A DNA stretch of 64,000 nt from Circinella minor (GCA_016758965.1 JAEPRB010000183.1:18658-82657), one strand, 5' to 3'; shown: positions 34,982 to 48,928, counted from the first letter of the stretch. Numbers and translations are program-made. Notes: generated from the sequence alone by a model not told the origin.

Positions 34982-36165
34982 GATGTGTCAGTTGTTTCTT
35001 TTATTCAGAAAAAAGTTGATTACTAGTTGTTGTGTTTGCTTTTAATCGTCAAGTTAATTTGTTGTTATTCTTGTCTTTTTGTTGACGAATTAAAATAAAA
35101 TAGAGAGAGTGAATTAAATTAATATATATGTATAAAAAAAAAAAAAGAAAGAAACACTAATGCAGAAAATGAAAGAAAACCGTGGCGAAGCAAAGAGCAT
35201 TCGTGTTCACTCCTTCTCCCAATACTTAAATCGGCTATTCAACCTATTCACTAGTGTCGGAGTGGCTTATCAAGCAGATGATTGGTTGATTTTTCTCTTT
35301 TATTTTATGATTTATCACGAAATATGGATTGAAGTACCATCCTTTACCAACAAATCATCATGCATAAAGTAAAGACAATAAATGAAAGATAAAACGTATA
35401 ATAATAGTATAATTTTACAAAAAAAAAAGAAAGAGTTATAAAAGTACACTATAGAATAAGGAGAGATGAATAAATCAATATTTTTAGTTTTAATATACAG
35501 TATTAAGGAGCATCAGGTAGCATTTCTAAAAAAAAAAAAAAAAGATGTCCACTTTTGTCTATTAACTACGCAAATTTGTGAATCCTATCAATGTATTCAA
35601 TAAATAATTATTTTTCTTTACACGTAGTAATATTGACTAATACATCTAATTTTTTAAAAATGAACGAAGAGTTTCGTTTTATCAAGTATCGAAGTTATTA
35701 CATCTGCCATTCTATTCAACTGCAATACAACCAACAGTATATATGTAATTGTGAATTTATTATGACATTGATCTTAATTATGCTTATAACTTACTCTTTG
35801 CACTCAACAAGTTGGGATATTACGATGTCTGCTACTGTCGAATACAATTTTTTTTTAAAAAAATATTTATCAGCAAGTGATGCGTGTACTAAATATATAT
35901 AAAAGTAATGATTAAACAAGTATCAAAAGATATACATATATATATAAATGTATGTATCAACTCATAATGACTAATACGATGAAGGCTTCTCATATACCTA
36001 AAGAGAATGAGGTGACTATTAAGCCAGTAGTTGGTGTTATTGAATATCATACGACCAAGATTTTGTTGTCAGTTGGTGCGGGTTTACACGTAAAAGAAAA
36101 TATTCAGTGGATTCTCTTTTCGTTTTCCTCTTTTTTTATGCAAAGAGATCGTTCTAGCGAGAAAT
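34982..36165. other. Divergent intergenic region
   Basis: This gap separates BRR2 (-) and an uncharacterised gene (+) and should contain both promoters. AT-rich with short A tracts (near 35136 and 35526). Several short ORFs (for example 35160-35372) show no domain or codon signal and are not claimed. Confidence 0.5.
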
Positions 36166-37625
36166 ATGGCTCCCACTGATCAAACAGAAACTTCATCCAC
36201 AGGTTCGTTTTTGACGACGTGAATTTTACTTGATCGTGTTATTTTTTTGTCTTCAAGGAACGCGTGTTAAAAAAATATATAAAAATAATAGGTCGCACCC
36301 CTAGAGTAATTCCCGCATCGCCAGTCCTTAAACCACGTAAAAAACATATTCCATGGGACTCTGATTTTGGAACAAACAATAAAGATTCTTCTGTTGAACG
36401 TTTAGTCAAGTGGCTCTTACAAGGTCAAGTTTATCAACATTGGCAAGAAGGAGTTAATGAAGCTGGTGAAACAGTTACTAAAAAAGCATTGACGGAAGAA
36501 TTCCTCAACGAATTACTTAAAGGCGGAATCGATTATCGTAAACTAGCAGATATTCAAACCAAAATATATCAATTAGAACATGATTTTGGAAAGGCACGCG
36601 ATTGGATTATAAGGTTTAGACCTGAAGAAAAGGATAGTTCTACTCATACTGAAGCAACACGTGGTAAGCTTGTTAAAATATAATGGATAATATCTGATTA
36701 CTTTTTAATAACTCATTCCATTTTTTTATGATATTATTATACTAGCTGCTGTGGTCCAAAAATGCAAGTATTATTATCGGCTTGAACCAGTTTTTGGAAA
36801 ATATTTGGGTTTCCCATCCGTGGAGGAACTTATATCTGTTCGAACACCACCATCAAAGAAATCTACAAATAAGAACGTTTCTTCATCCCCATCCCCATCA
36901 CCGTCCGTATCATCATCAGCTCCAGTGCAATCACATCTCTCACCAAGTCCCAGAACCGCTCTATCAAACAGACCATCATTGTATAATCTCATCGAGTCTA
37001 TAGTTAGAAATCAACAAAGGACAGTGACAAACAACTCCCACCCTGTAAATACAGAAGGTAAGTTTATAGTGGTAGTGGTAGTGGTAGTGGTAGTGATAAA
37101 ATAGAATAGAATAGAATAGAATAGAATAGGACAACTGACTGATATTTACCGCATTGTCTACTATTAAAATCACATTTCTCAGCAAGGGAATTGACAGATG
37201 CTCTGCCAACACAGCAACAGGAAGATGAAAATAATAGTACCCAAACATCATCAATATTACCAGCCACAGCTACTACACCTGAAGATAGTTCAAGGGCACC
37301 CGATGACTCATATGTACCAACATCATTAAACATTCTCGAAAAGACACTCGGGGCAGAGGTTGATCAACAAGTTATGGAAAGTAAAGAACGTGTAGAGTTG
37401 GAAAGATTGAAATTGGAAGAAAAAAAACATAACGACCGAATGGAAATAAAGAAACGAAAATTGGATTTAAATGAATTAAAATTGTCACAAGAATATGATA
37501 TCAAAAAAAGAAAATCTACTGCAGAAATTCTTGCATCACATGCACAATTGATCTCAGAGTTAAGAGCATTAGGGTTACCCAATGCTGACATTGTAGATTA
37601 CATGAGAAAGGCTGAAAGTGCATAA
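36166..37625 (+). CDS. Uncharacterised protein: compact helical N-terminal domain plus C-terminal coiled coil
   Basis: Four exons (36166-36202, 36292-36663, 36746-37057, 37183-37625) join in frame to 387 residues. I do not recognise an orthologue. Residues ~30-140 contain regularly spaced Trp and aromatic residues (IPWDSD, WLLQGQVYQHWQEG, DIQTKIYQLEHDFGKARDWI). That resembles the Myb/SANT- or trihelix-like DNA-binding domains found in fungal nuclear and transposon-derived proteins. Residues ~155-170 add KCKYYYRLEPVFGKYLG. A Ser/Pro/Thr-rich linker follows, then a highly charged helix (~300-360, Glu/Lys/Leu heptads) likely to oligomerise. Basic stretches such as KKRK would serve as nuclear signals. 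A nuclear DNA-binding or domesticated transposon protein is plausible but unproven. Intron 3 contains two microsatellites. Confidence 0.78.
37064..37130. repeat. Two adjacent microsatellites in an intron
   Basis: A (GTGGTA)n array (about 37068-37096) is followed directly by an (ATAGA)n array (about 37100-37128) inside intron 3 of the uncharacterised gene. They sit between a clear donor and acceptor, so they do not affect the frame. Confidence 0.85.
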
Positions 37626-38020
37626 TAATAACTCTACTACTTAGTAAAAAAGCATTATCATTATATATATAGACTATTATTTTTACTCTTTTCCCTTTTC
37701 TCCCTCATAGTTATCTTTTTACTTTTGCATATCATCGCTATTTTTTCTTTATAAAAAAGATATAAATTTTAGTCTTATTAACCATATCATTTAATTTCTT
37801 AGTACATTGTGAAAACTATTTTGAGTAAATTGAATAAATAAAATTTGCAACAGCAGTTTTTATATCATTTTATATACTGTATTTTCGTGTGTTTGTACGT
37901 ATAAAAAAATAGAAGGGATTCAAAGATAGAGAAAAATAATAAGTTATGGTAATCTAGTAATGGGTTTAAAATATAAAAAATAAAAGTACACTTCAAAAAA
38001 AAAAAATCGAATTATGTTGT
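37626..38020. other. Convergent intergenic region
   Basis: 3'-to-3' gap between the uncharacterised gene and the GH31 gene; A/T-rich with AATAAA near 37833. No gene is supported. Confidence 0.6.
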
Positions 38021-41000
38021 TTAACGGAACTTGACGGTGAATTTACAAGACAAGTCAATATCAAGGTCTTCAGCAACAAGAGCACCATCTTTCTTGGTAA
38101 CCTTGACCTTATCACCCTTATAGGAAGCTGTAGTAAGTTCTTCTTGGGCACCAATAATCTTAATGGCGCCAATTTTTTCAGTGTCCTTATAACCGAATTC
38201 ACCACGGGCTTTCAAGACACCATTCTTATAAGTGAAAGTAATATCCGAAGTTTCGGGTTGTTCGACAGAGTGTTGATCATCAATGTACAAACGACCTTCT
38301 GCTCTACCCTTCTTGTCAAGAGCAATGACCAAAGTGTAAGGACTAGCATAAGTATCAGTAACCAAATATTCAGGGGTTTTGGTGGGTAAGATAGAACCAC
38401 CACGAATGTGGAGAGGAATATGTTCCATTTCGGCTTCAAGAGTGATCTTTTCTTCAGCAGAAGTAGATTCATAAGCTTCATTAGTGTACCAATCATACCA
38501 AATACCCTTAGGGAATTGGGCGTCGACGGAGGTAGCATTTTCTTCAACAACGGGAGTAAGAAGAAGGTCAGTACCAATCAAAACTTGAACATCGTTATCC
38601 AAGAAGGTTTCTTCTTCAGGATATTCAAAGATCAATGGACGCCAGACACCCTAATCATTAGTGATAAAATATTAATGTTAATATTATGATAAATAAAAGA
38701 AAAATATTCTTTTTTCTGTCCTCTCGCTCACACAATCGATCTTTTTTCACGATAATATTATATATACATACAGTTCCGACTCTATGAGATTCTTCAAACA
38801 AAGTATAGTAGTAAGGTAACAAAGAGTAACGAATAGAAAGAGCACGTCGACTAGCTTCAGCGGTTCTGTCCCATACGAAAGGTTCTTGGTTGATGGTACC
38901 CAATGTGTTGTGATTACGAGCGAAAGGATAGAAAGCACCCAATTCCATCCATCGAGTACAAAGAGTTTCAGTTGTGTTTAAGAAGAAACCACAAACATCA
39001 GCACCACTGTAGGAAACACCAAACATTTGGAAATTGAAAATTTCAGAAATGGAACTCTTAAGCTTTTCCCATTGAGAATGGTTATCGCCAGTCCAATGGC
39101 CTACGTGCTATACACAAATTAAATGTCATGATTAATATTATGATTCTGAATGTTTTATGTATATATATACTTACTTGACCAGATCCGGCGAAACTTGCAC
39201 GGGTCAACAAGAAAGGACGTTCGGTAGGTTTGTATTTGAGAAGAATCTATTATAGTTTTGATTATATTGAATGATTAGTCGGTATTAACAATTAATATCT
39301 TCGACTAGCCGAAAAAAAAGAAAATAAACTTACATCGCGAGTAAGGCTACATTCAGCGTGGCCATAAAGATTATGGATATCATAATGAGGAATATCACCA
39401 TAGTGGAGAGCAGTCATTGGAGCAGTACGTTCGGATAAGTTACCCCCACCGCTATTAATAGCATATTTGGGATAAAGCAAGTTACGAGAATCACCAGGAA
39501 CGCCGGTACCCATAGCATCAAGGGCAATTTGTTCTTGAGCATGAACCTTAGCGGCTTCTTCTGGATCCATTTCAAATTGTATTTGAGGATCAGTATTGGC
39601 CTTTCCAGTACCACATGATCCCAAACAGAAAGAAGCAGGTTCATTCATGTCGATCCACAAACCATCCAAATCAAGTAACTTCATCCATTCGGTAATTTCA
39701 TACTCCCAGAATTCAGCTGTCTTGGGATGCCACCAGTCAGGGAAAGCAGTGTAACCAGGCCAGACTTGACCTTGTAATTCGGAACCATCGTTGTTCTTGA
39801 GGAAGACATCCATTTCGCGACCACGTTCATAAGGTGGATAACTATCATTGGTGCTCAATGCAGGATCAACCATGGTGATCATACGTTGAGAGTTAGCGTG
39901 CATCTTTTTGCTGAGGGCGATCATTGATTCTTCAGGGAAGTTGACAGGGTCAAAAGTGAAATCCTTTTCGTGATCCATATAGTCGATATCAACCCAGATG
40001 GTTTCCACTGTTTAAAGAGTTGAGCATGGATTACGTTAGCGATAATATATAAAATATAATTAATAAAAATACTTACATGGAATATTAGCTTCCTTGTAAC
40101 CATCAACAGCCCAGTTGACATGGCTAATGTTATTGAAACCATAACGACAATGGTGCCAACCCAACATCCACAATGCTAGTATATAATAAATTAGTACATC
40201 ATTATTTTATTGAATATTTTATCACTCTCGCACACTCTAGAAGAATGATTGTTTTGTAACTTACCAGGCATGAAAGGCTTGCCAACCAAATCAGTATATG
40301 CTTCAAGTACAGAGTTTGGTCTGCCGTCCTTTGGAACGAAAAAGTAAAATTCTAAAATACCACCAATGACTTTATAGGTCACACGGCCTTCAGCAAAGAA
40401 AACATCCATACCATGGGCGTTCAACAAAAAGACACCGTGAGCTTTACCATCACGGATTTCATTATAATAAGGATGAGCACCATAACTGTATAATAAAAAA
40501 CAAGTAATTGTTAGTTCGCGCTCGATTATATATAGAATATAAAAGCCTTTTGTATGTATTTGTATCATATAATATTTACATATTTTCGTAGAATCTAATA
40601 AAAAAGAATTGAGAAATAGCGAGTGAGCTTATGAGAACTTCTGTGTAACAAATTTTTGATCTATATAATTTCAGAAACTTTTAACTTACGGAGTACCAGC
40701 ATCACGAGCGAAAATAGTTGTTACATTCTGTTAATATGAAAAGATTATTGTTTGGTAAATGAATCAGTTGCTGTTGTGTACCGTGAATTAAGAATCACAT
40801 CCTTGGATGTGTCCTCTTACCTTAAGGTTGTTGCGACGGAAGGGTGCAGTGGTTTCACCAACACCATAAAGATTAGCATCATCAGGAACAGCAGACGACA
40901 ATTCAAGATACTGATCTTCAAATACGAGGGGATAGTCATTGGTATCAAATAGAACTTCTTTGTCATGCTTGCGAGTAACCTTAAAACCAAATGGATTTTC

Positions 41001-41553
41001 AGTATATGAAAAGTCGTAATTGGTCTTCTTTGCAGGTTTTCGAAGTTTAGGACGTTCCATACCATAGGTTGAATCGGGAACAGGAAATTGCTTTGCGTCC
41101 TTGTCTGCAATCTATTTCATGTCATTATATAGGCATATGATAATAATTGTGAGCATAAATATCCATATAGTATAATATATTACAGAATGTTATAAAATCA
41201 AAATATATGCTATACAGTACCTTGACATGAAGACGTTCAGCTGTTTCATAGTCGACGTTTACAATTAAATCGTTGATAGTTTTGCCGTAAAAGTCATTGT
41301 CACCTTTATTTATTTCTAATGGGATTTCAAGACCTGTCTTTGTTTTATGTGGTTTTCCTTTAACGGCATAACCTGGCGCCAAAGAAGATACATCTATTTA
41401 ATTATTATTGATATAATAATGTTAATAATTATTGTTTTTTAAGAGTAAAAGAAAAAAAATGTATTAATGATACATGCCATAATCTTGAGCAAATACTCCC
41501 GTAAAAGAGAAGGCAACAACTGCCAACAAAATATGAGTTTTTGTTGTTCTCAT
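38021..41553 (-). CDS. GH31 alpha-glucosidase, secreted
   Basis: Eleven minus-strand exons: 41478-41553, 41221-41393, 40821-41111, 40690-40727, 40580-40594, 40265-40485, 40077-40175, 39334-40007, 39246-39175, 39107-38772 and 38650-38021. They join in frame to 874 residues. Residues 1-~22 are a signal peptide. The GH31 N-terminal beta domain has DANLYGVGETTAPFRR. The barrel shows WDVDIDYM-type IWVDIDYMD, the nucleophile Asp in LDGLWIDMNEPASF, and the acid/base Asp in GHWTGDNHSQW, then SGADVCGF and HIRGGSILP. The enzyme releases glucose from maltose and related alpha-glucosides. There is no HDEL-type ER signal, so a secreted enzyme like the Mucor alpha-glucosidase is more likely than ER glucosidase II. 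Exon 5 is only 15 nt, and intron 1 appears to start with GC. Both are needed for the frame and for family matches. Confidence 0.93.
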
Positions 41554-44500
41554 TTGTTCCTTTGGTGAGTGAGAAGTGAAAAAAAAAAGAAAATTAATTA
41601 TCTATGACTTTATATATACTATGGATACCAAAATTTTTAAAACTTGTTTTCCATTTTTATTTTTTACCTTATTAGGTTTTGTAGAAAAGGTAAGGATGGA
41701 ATCTTTTTTACCGTTTTCCTAATACAGTACAAGCTCTTCTCCCCCGCAAAAAGATGAAAGGCGATCTGTGCCAAGCTGGGGTAACCATTTGTCACACAAA
41801 CTAATCGGGACCCGTTGATCCCGTTTGGTACCGCGGTAGTAACACATAAAGACAAATATTTTAATAGCTGATTTGCTCTTATTTTTATTTTTTTGTGAGT
41901 GAAATTATTTACACCATGAGAAAAAAATTTATTGTAGTTTGATCTTTAGAAGAAAAACCACGTTGTATTTTTTCTGTTTGTAAGGTTTGTATCAATGGAT
42001 TGATAGCGTGATAAGTGTTTGTGCAGTCAACCATTTTTTTTTTTTTGCATGTTGATTGAGTCCAGTAACTAATATATATTCCTTATAGGTATGTAAGCAC
42101 TAAACTGTATACGAGCAGCTAATATCCAGTGTACGTACCCGACAAATTGGGTGTTGTTAATTCTGAAAGTATCTTTGTACATTCAGTAAAAAAAAAATCA
42201 GCGCAGTCTTTTCAGGTTTTTTAGAATATGACGAAAGGATAAATCATTCAAGACTTCCAGTCATTATCCCGTTTTCCATGAGTGCTTATTATTACTATTT
42301 CTCTCTTCTTTCTTTTCTACGTACACCTTGTAAACAATAAAATAAAGCATACTCTTTTTATTTGATGTATGACGTTGTACTATATTTTTTTTCAGCATAT
42401 TGTATTCTGTGTGTCTATTACACAAAATGTTTTTGTGAGTTCATTCACACATACAACGAAGAACATATGACTACGCTAAACTATACTGCTTGACTATTTT
42501 TCTTACCATGTACATTAATGTTGATAAGTATCAGGAGGATAATATATGCCTAATATGATACATATTTTCATTACTTGATAATTTTTGATTTTGATCGTAT
42601 TATCATTGCTAACGATTACGTATAATGTGATATAACATATAACCAATATCGTTTTCTTTGTTGTTGATCGTGTGAATACACAGACTGTACAATGTAAAAC
42701 CGATTTACACCAAAATTAATTTTCTTGTACTCATGTAGTACCGAAAAACAAAGTTACGACCCTTCCCCAAGTTATATAGAAAATAATAACACAATATTTT
42801 TTATTTGCCACGAGAGCGACGGGATCGAATCCATTACTAATTCATATCTTCTTTAACATTTGTTATTGTATGAGAATAATAAAGCAATTCAAAGTCCACG
42901 CGGGAGTATTATTTTAAAAGCGCATTAATCCCAGTTTTATCGGTATTTGGACGGTACATACTGCTTTAATAAGCTTTTTCATTCCAGTCTTTTCAGTTTT
43001 TTTTTTTGTATACTAATGTATAATTTTAGATGCAATTTCTAATCCCTTTAGAATTTCTTTTTTTTTCAATTGATGTGTACGGATGATGTGTGTGAAATTG
43101 ATGCGGCTAAGTAACAAATCACATCGTTTGCTGTTACCCTGGTATTTTTTTTAGAAAAGGAACATAACATCATACCATAGACGACGACAAAAAAATGCAT
43201 ACACCATATAATTTGTATTACATTTGAATTATAAGAAGGAACTAACTTATTTAAGAAAAAAAGGGTGCTGGTATAGTTTAAAAGACTATTTTTTTGTATT
43301 ATAGATTGTAGAAACCAGACGGAAAATGTTCATCTATGATAACTTATGTGCCCATGTAAACTTTGTATATTTCCTTGTTCTCCGCGACATATTCCGCCGG
43401 CATTGTTATTTAGGGATAAAAAAAAATAATTATAATAGAAGGGAAAAGCAGCATATACGTAATCAAAACAAATGCAGCAAAAATCTAACACTTATTGATA
43501 ACTAGATTAATCGTACCTTTATACATTAGTTCATATTGCTGTTGGTAACATGAACCAAACAGTGGTTGAACCCTTCTTATTATTAAGCTTCGTATTTTGA
43601 CCCTTAAACAAGAAGTAGGTCCACACTAAAAGATATTAAGTAAAGCATCTCTGATGAATTAAGCTAGTCCCTTTGAAATGAACTCTATCCTTTGAAGTTA
43701 TGATAAGCTTCCATGAAAGCAAACTATCACTTTTGAAGTTAAAATGTAGTTCACTTTTTTAATGTCATCGGATGAATCATTTGGTAAATGACATGGGCGT
43801 GTGCTTCAATTTAAACGTATAATATAAAAACATCGACAAATATTACAAATATTACAGACAATTAATTACAAGATGAAGAATAAAATGTTCTACTCTCTAA
43901 TTGCATGTATGACCGTATCATATTTTTTTTCTTTTTTACTTACGTTATCCTCAGCGTGATCATATAATCACCAATCATTATGCGACATTTCTTTGGGCAT
44001 GGACAATAATGTATTACGCTATTCCCAGCACCACGTTGTGAATGTTATACTAACTTTTATGCTAGAAGGTCGAAAACGTAGACTGACGTGAGACATTTAG
44101 AGATGTGGAACTTCGTCCCGTTGTAAATGTTGGTCTCACAACAATATAACTTGTTTCAAGACGGAATTTTGACTGAATAACTTTAATTGGAAATTTTTTC
44201 CGAAGGTGTGAAGGTATCATCATTTTAAGATTCCAAGTGTTATATAGTCGGTATAATAGACTATAACTTAATAATTCCAGTACCCTCAGTATATTTTGTC
44301 ATTTATTTTAATAGAAATATTTTCTCTAGTTTTCTATTTTTTTCTTCAATATCACGTGATAACTAATATCAATTGAATTATCCCAAACCCCGGAATAAAT
44401 CTAAAATCTAGTAACGAGGACATCAACCTAGGTACGTAATTTATGCGGTTGCTATTCAACCCCAAAAGACTGATTAATGTATTATACTCGCTACGTAACA

Positions 44501-47500
44501 TGATTGTAATATTATATTGGAAAAAACATTTAGGTAACTGTAATAAGTAACGTAAACTTCTATAAAGCAAGTAAAACAGTATCATACCATTTTGTTTAAA
44601 TTGCTCCACTCTTTCAATAAAATATCTTAATTTTTTTATGTCGCTACATAGTAAAAGACACACATCAATCTTCGAGAAATTTTTTTGGATAATTGGGACA
44701 TAAAATGATGGTTGTTAATACAAAACTTTTGTACTTAAAAAGATTAATTCATCAAACACTACGTATAATGAGCTAATTTATTTAATAATGCTAATATAAT
44801 GATAATTCTATACAAAATACCAATAACCATGTTTCTTATTGTTGTAGTTCTTTGTCGCACACATCATTGAACCTATTTTCATCAGTGAATTACTTTTTAT
44901 CCCGTTCTTGTGCGTAACTTTTCTCTTATTATTTGAACTGACTGCTTTTATTGCCATAATCAACATTGTTATAATCGCTATATATTATGATTAGCAGTTT
45001 TGAGATAACGTGAATTAATATATTATAATCATATTTTCAAAAGTCTTAGTTTCAATATATTCTTGCTGCTCAATCGTCCAATGTACAAGACTTAAACACT
45101 TCATGATGCTCATTTTAATTATACCACTGATGCATGTACCTCGTACTTTATATGACTCAATTTAAACCTTGTGTATTCTATGTTACTGATCCTTCAATAA
45201 ATTTAAATATTACAGAAGTAATGTGACATAAAAACTGACACCTTCGGAGCAATTACTCAGAGTTTTGGACAAATTATTACTGTTAAATGCTACGTATCCA
45301 GAATATTTCTAGCTATCAATAAACATAAAGGGTATACAGATAACAGTTTAAGTGAATATTAATTTATTGGTAGTGTAAATTACCATAACAACCTATCTGT
45401 CATTCGAAATTAATGCCTTTTCATGATACACAGGGTGACCTGATTTGAAATCTCCTGATAATATTTGATTGTTCTAATTACTAGAAGTGGCTGTATAAAG
45501 CGGATCAGACTAGTCGCAATGTAATAAAACCGTTTATATGAAATTGAAAAAATTATGAATGCGCTTTAGTAATATAAAAAAATAAAGTTATATAGGGACA
45601 TTTCTGCATATTTATTATATACGCATTGCTGTATATGATAGATAGTTATTTTTGTTTATCATATTTTCGAAAGGTTTTAATACTAGCAGATGACACACAT
45701 GTTTATCTCACAATGGTGAGAGCCATACACCAAGTTCAGCAACTTCAGTATCTCGGCCATAACGGTGTTACTGTAACTCAGATCGGCTTTTCCAATTAAT
45801 GCATTATCAAAGCAATATGTAATGTGGGGTTATTTTGTTAGGTCGCTATCCATCAGTACTGCATATGATATTAGATTTTTAGCCAGTCCTTTTTAAAGTC
45901 TACGCTTTTTAACGTTGGAGCATCAACTAGCAATTATAAAACTATTGTATAATCAGCAAAAAAGCATGAAAGTCAATTAAACAATCCATAAAAAACTGTA
46001 TTAAAATGGCGCTGAATCAAAGTCGTTCAACGCATTTCCAACAGCTGCTTCTATAGTACGTACTGGTCAGCTTATCATATATATACATAAAAGTTCATAA
46101 TTTACAACTTGACTTTGTACTGCATCATTGCCCACTCTGTCTAACCCACAAAACCGGATACTATACTTTCTGGCCATCTGGCTTCAGAGCCTATCCCTAT
46201 TCTGCTGGGTTAACAAGGTCTTCTTCTTCGTTCTGTTTACTGTATTCTCTAGATATTATTCTTATATTGGTTCCCATGAAGTTCTTTTAGCAACATGACC
46301 ATATCTGTGGTTTTCTTTCTTTTTAGTAAGCAACAATGTCCATAAAACTCAAGCATAGTTTATTTTCACGCAGGCGTATTCGATTCATGTGAGCAAGAAC
46401 GTGTCAAATAGCATTTAAGTTATGCAGCCGATTATCTTTGTCGTTTTTTACTGTAATTTTTGATTCATTCATCAACTTCATGATCATCCTAATTAACAAT
46501 ACTTTTTTAAAGGTTGTTATGTTTTCTACTCATGGATATTTCTAGTGGATAATATTCTTATTTTTATACTATCAAGCGTTTATGATGCCAAGTCATTTAA
46601 AGAATATTATGAATAATGTTATTTGAAATTTAAGTTTTGGTGTTTTGACACGCATACCTCTCACTCAATAAAAAGAATTGGATTTATGTTTACACTGTTA
46701 ATATTATATCATAGAAAAATATATGAGTATAAGTGACAATAAAGATGTTGGTTCAGGATATACAACGGCTGAATAGATTAAGAATAAAATCGAGTGCATA
46801 TATATATTCTCTGGGTGCTACAGTATCGCGTATCTTTTGTTTACCTCATCAAGGTTTATATATTATGTATACCATTTTGTCGATGAAGAGTATATTTGTT
46901 ATGAACTTTGAAGTGTTTTTTACGTACTTCTTATCTTCATGATATAACATTAAATAGACTCATTGAGATATTTGGCTTAGTAACGGTAGAGTTTTCTATA
47001 TTTAATGTTGAGGAAAATTATGACTTTTTCTTCTGACATATTTTTTTTCTCTTTGTTTACTCATTATTATCATTATTATCATTATTATCATTATTGTTTT
47101 CTTTCGTTAGTCTCTCTTTTCTTTTTTACCGTAATTTTTTCCATGTCATTCTCAAATATTGATTATCTTTAATTTAGCAAAAAACAAATGCTAATACGTG
47201 CTTTTTTTAAGTCGCTTATTTTCTATCCAAGCTTTCTTATACGTACTTAATAACAGATACAGTATACTAATAAATCTACAAAAGTTGAATATTGTTCTTG
47301 TAGTTTCATTGTATTTTAATCACATTTTTTTTATCAATTATAAATAAGAATAACAAAGTAAATAAATTATTATTTGGCTTTCTTTCTTTAAGTGTTATCA
47401 ATGTCTTATACTTTCAGTTGAATTGCGTGTGCTTGATTATTATATGCGAAGATTCAAAGCAAAAAAAACCTTTTGTATTATTTGAATCTATAGTTATCTT

Positions 47501-48730
47501 TTTTTATGGCTGTTGTATAAAATGCAATCGAAATGAATTAGGATAAACGGTATCCTTCAGTGTATACTTTTAAAATTACATAAACTACAAATTTGTTTGA
47601 CTTCAAAACTCATACATTTTCAAGATGATGACCTTCAGCTAATATTTTTACTGTGATTTGTATGCAAAGTATATGCCTAGTTCTCTCTTATGAAACAGGA
47701 ATAGGAAACTTGAAAATTGGTTACTACTTTTATTACTATATTAACATTACCATATTACTTTTGTTTATTAGGATAAAGAATTATGCAACATCACTTCTTT
47801 TTATTAGACAGAAACAAAATATAGATTTTTATTATACTATACTATTAATATTAATAGATCATCTCTGTCTAGGCTCTTTGTTATATATATATACTTCAAA
47901 TATTATTATAGAATACAATCTAGCCATATTACTATTAGAGCCAGTTATTATTGTAGTGAGTTTATGGTAAAAAAATTCTTTGTACAACATTTCCATTTTT
48001 AGAGGTGCCCTGACCCTGGCCTTAATTTTTCTTTTTGATATCATATAAAAATAATAATATATATACGAAGATGATGAATAATAATCATTCAAAAACACAA
48101 TTAATCATAATAATAGCTATTGATAATTTATAAAAGAAGAATAGAAAGATTATTATTGCATATAAGAAATTGCGTTTAGCTTGTACACATTGTGCATCAT
48201 CGACGAAACACTGAAATAATACATCATATACCTGACCTGTACTGCGTAGCACAGACCGAACTGTTTATAGCGACAAGACCGAATCATTTTAATCAATTTA
48301 AAGACAGAATAATAATTATAATAATAACAAATAATATGCATAATCACTGGTCAACTATCATTCATGTAAATAAGAATAAAATGTCAATATACCAATAGTA
48401 AAAATTGTTAGTCTAGATTTTATATGACGCGTATATATGCGCCTTTGTTTTTTATTCACACTCCTCTTTCATAGATTCGAAGCAGTTTAGTGCAATTGTA
48501 ATAATTTCCGTGGCACTCTTTTCATTCAGTATACATATCGTGTAAGGTAAGACAAAAACATCGGCAGTTTAAAGAATGGATAAGGGAACACAAAACATCC
48601 ATTTTTATTATTCAAACGCGCTTTCCTTTTTTTTTTTTCTGTTTACAAAAACCAGAGTGTATATTTGTTCATTAATTTATCTTTTCCTTTTCCTTTTCTT
48701 TTTTCTTTTACTTCTTTTATACATTAAACA
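41554..48730. other. Long intergenic region without a supportable gene
   Basis: About 7 kb of AT-rich DNA. The part next to the GH31 start (41560-41870) should hold its promoter and has locally GC-richer sequence with GGGACCCGTTGATCCCG near 41808. A stretch at about 45,690-46,230 is GC-richer than its surroundings. On the minus strand it reads as broken coding sequence (for example CFDNALIGKADLSYSN), probably a decayed mobile element of unrecognised family. A (TTATCA)n-type run lies near 47060-47095. Remaining short ORFs look random. No tRNA was found by eye. Confidence 0.45.
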
Positions 48731-48928
48731 ATGAATGTGTTATACGAACTTTTTTGTATGGGCACTGCCCCCAGTATAAGTGAAAGTGAAATTAAAAATG
48801 CTAACTTTCAACAGCTTTTGAGCAAGGTATAAATATTACTAAAGAATAAAAAAGCATTATTACGTTATACAGCAACATCAGTTTTGAAATTCCTAAAATT
48901 GCAAGAGTATTATAATAAATAATAGACA

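Noticed and set aside
35160..35372. 70-codon ORF upstream of BRR2
   Set aside because: No signal peptide, domain or splice context; expected by chance in this composition.
38021..41553. ER glucosidase II alpha subunit
   Set aside because: The protein has its own signal peptide and a C-terminus without ER signal, and its sequence pattern follows secreted fungal alpha-glucosidases; kept as a minor alternative.
42822..42838. tRNA gene suggested by GGGATCGAATCC (B-box-like)
   Set aside because: No A-box at proper distance, no acceptor stem or anticodon arm can be folded around it.
47653..47970. 105-codon ORF in the 7-kb desert
   Set aside because: Very AT-rich, hydrophobic composition and no recognisable domain; the opposite strand has a similar chance ORF.
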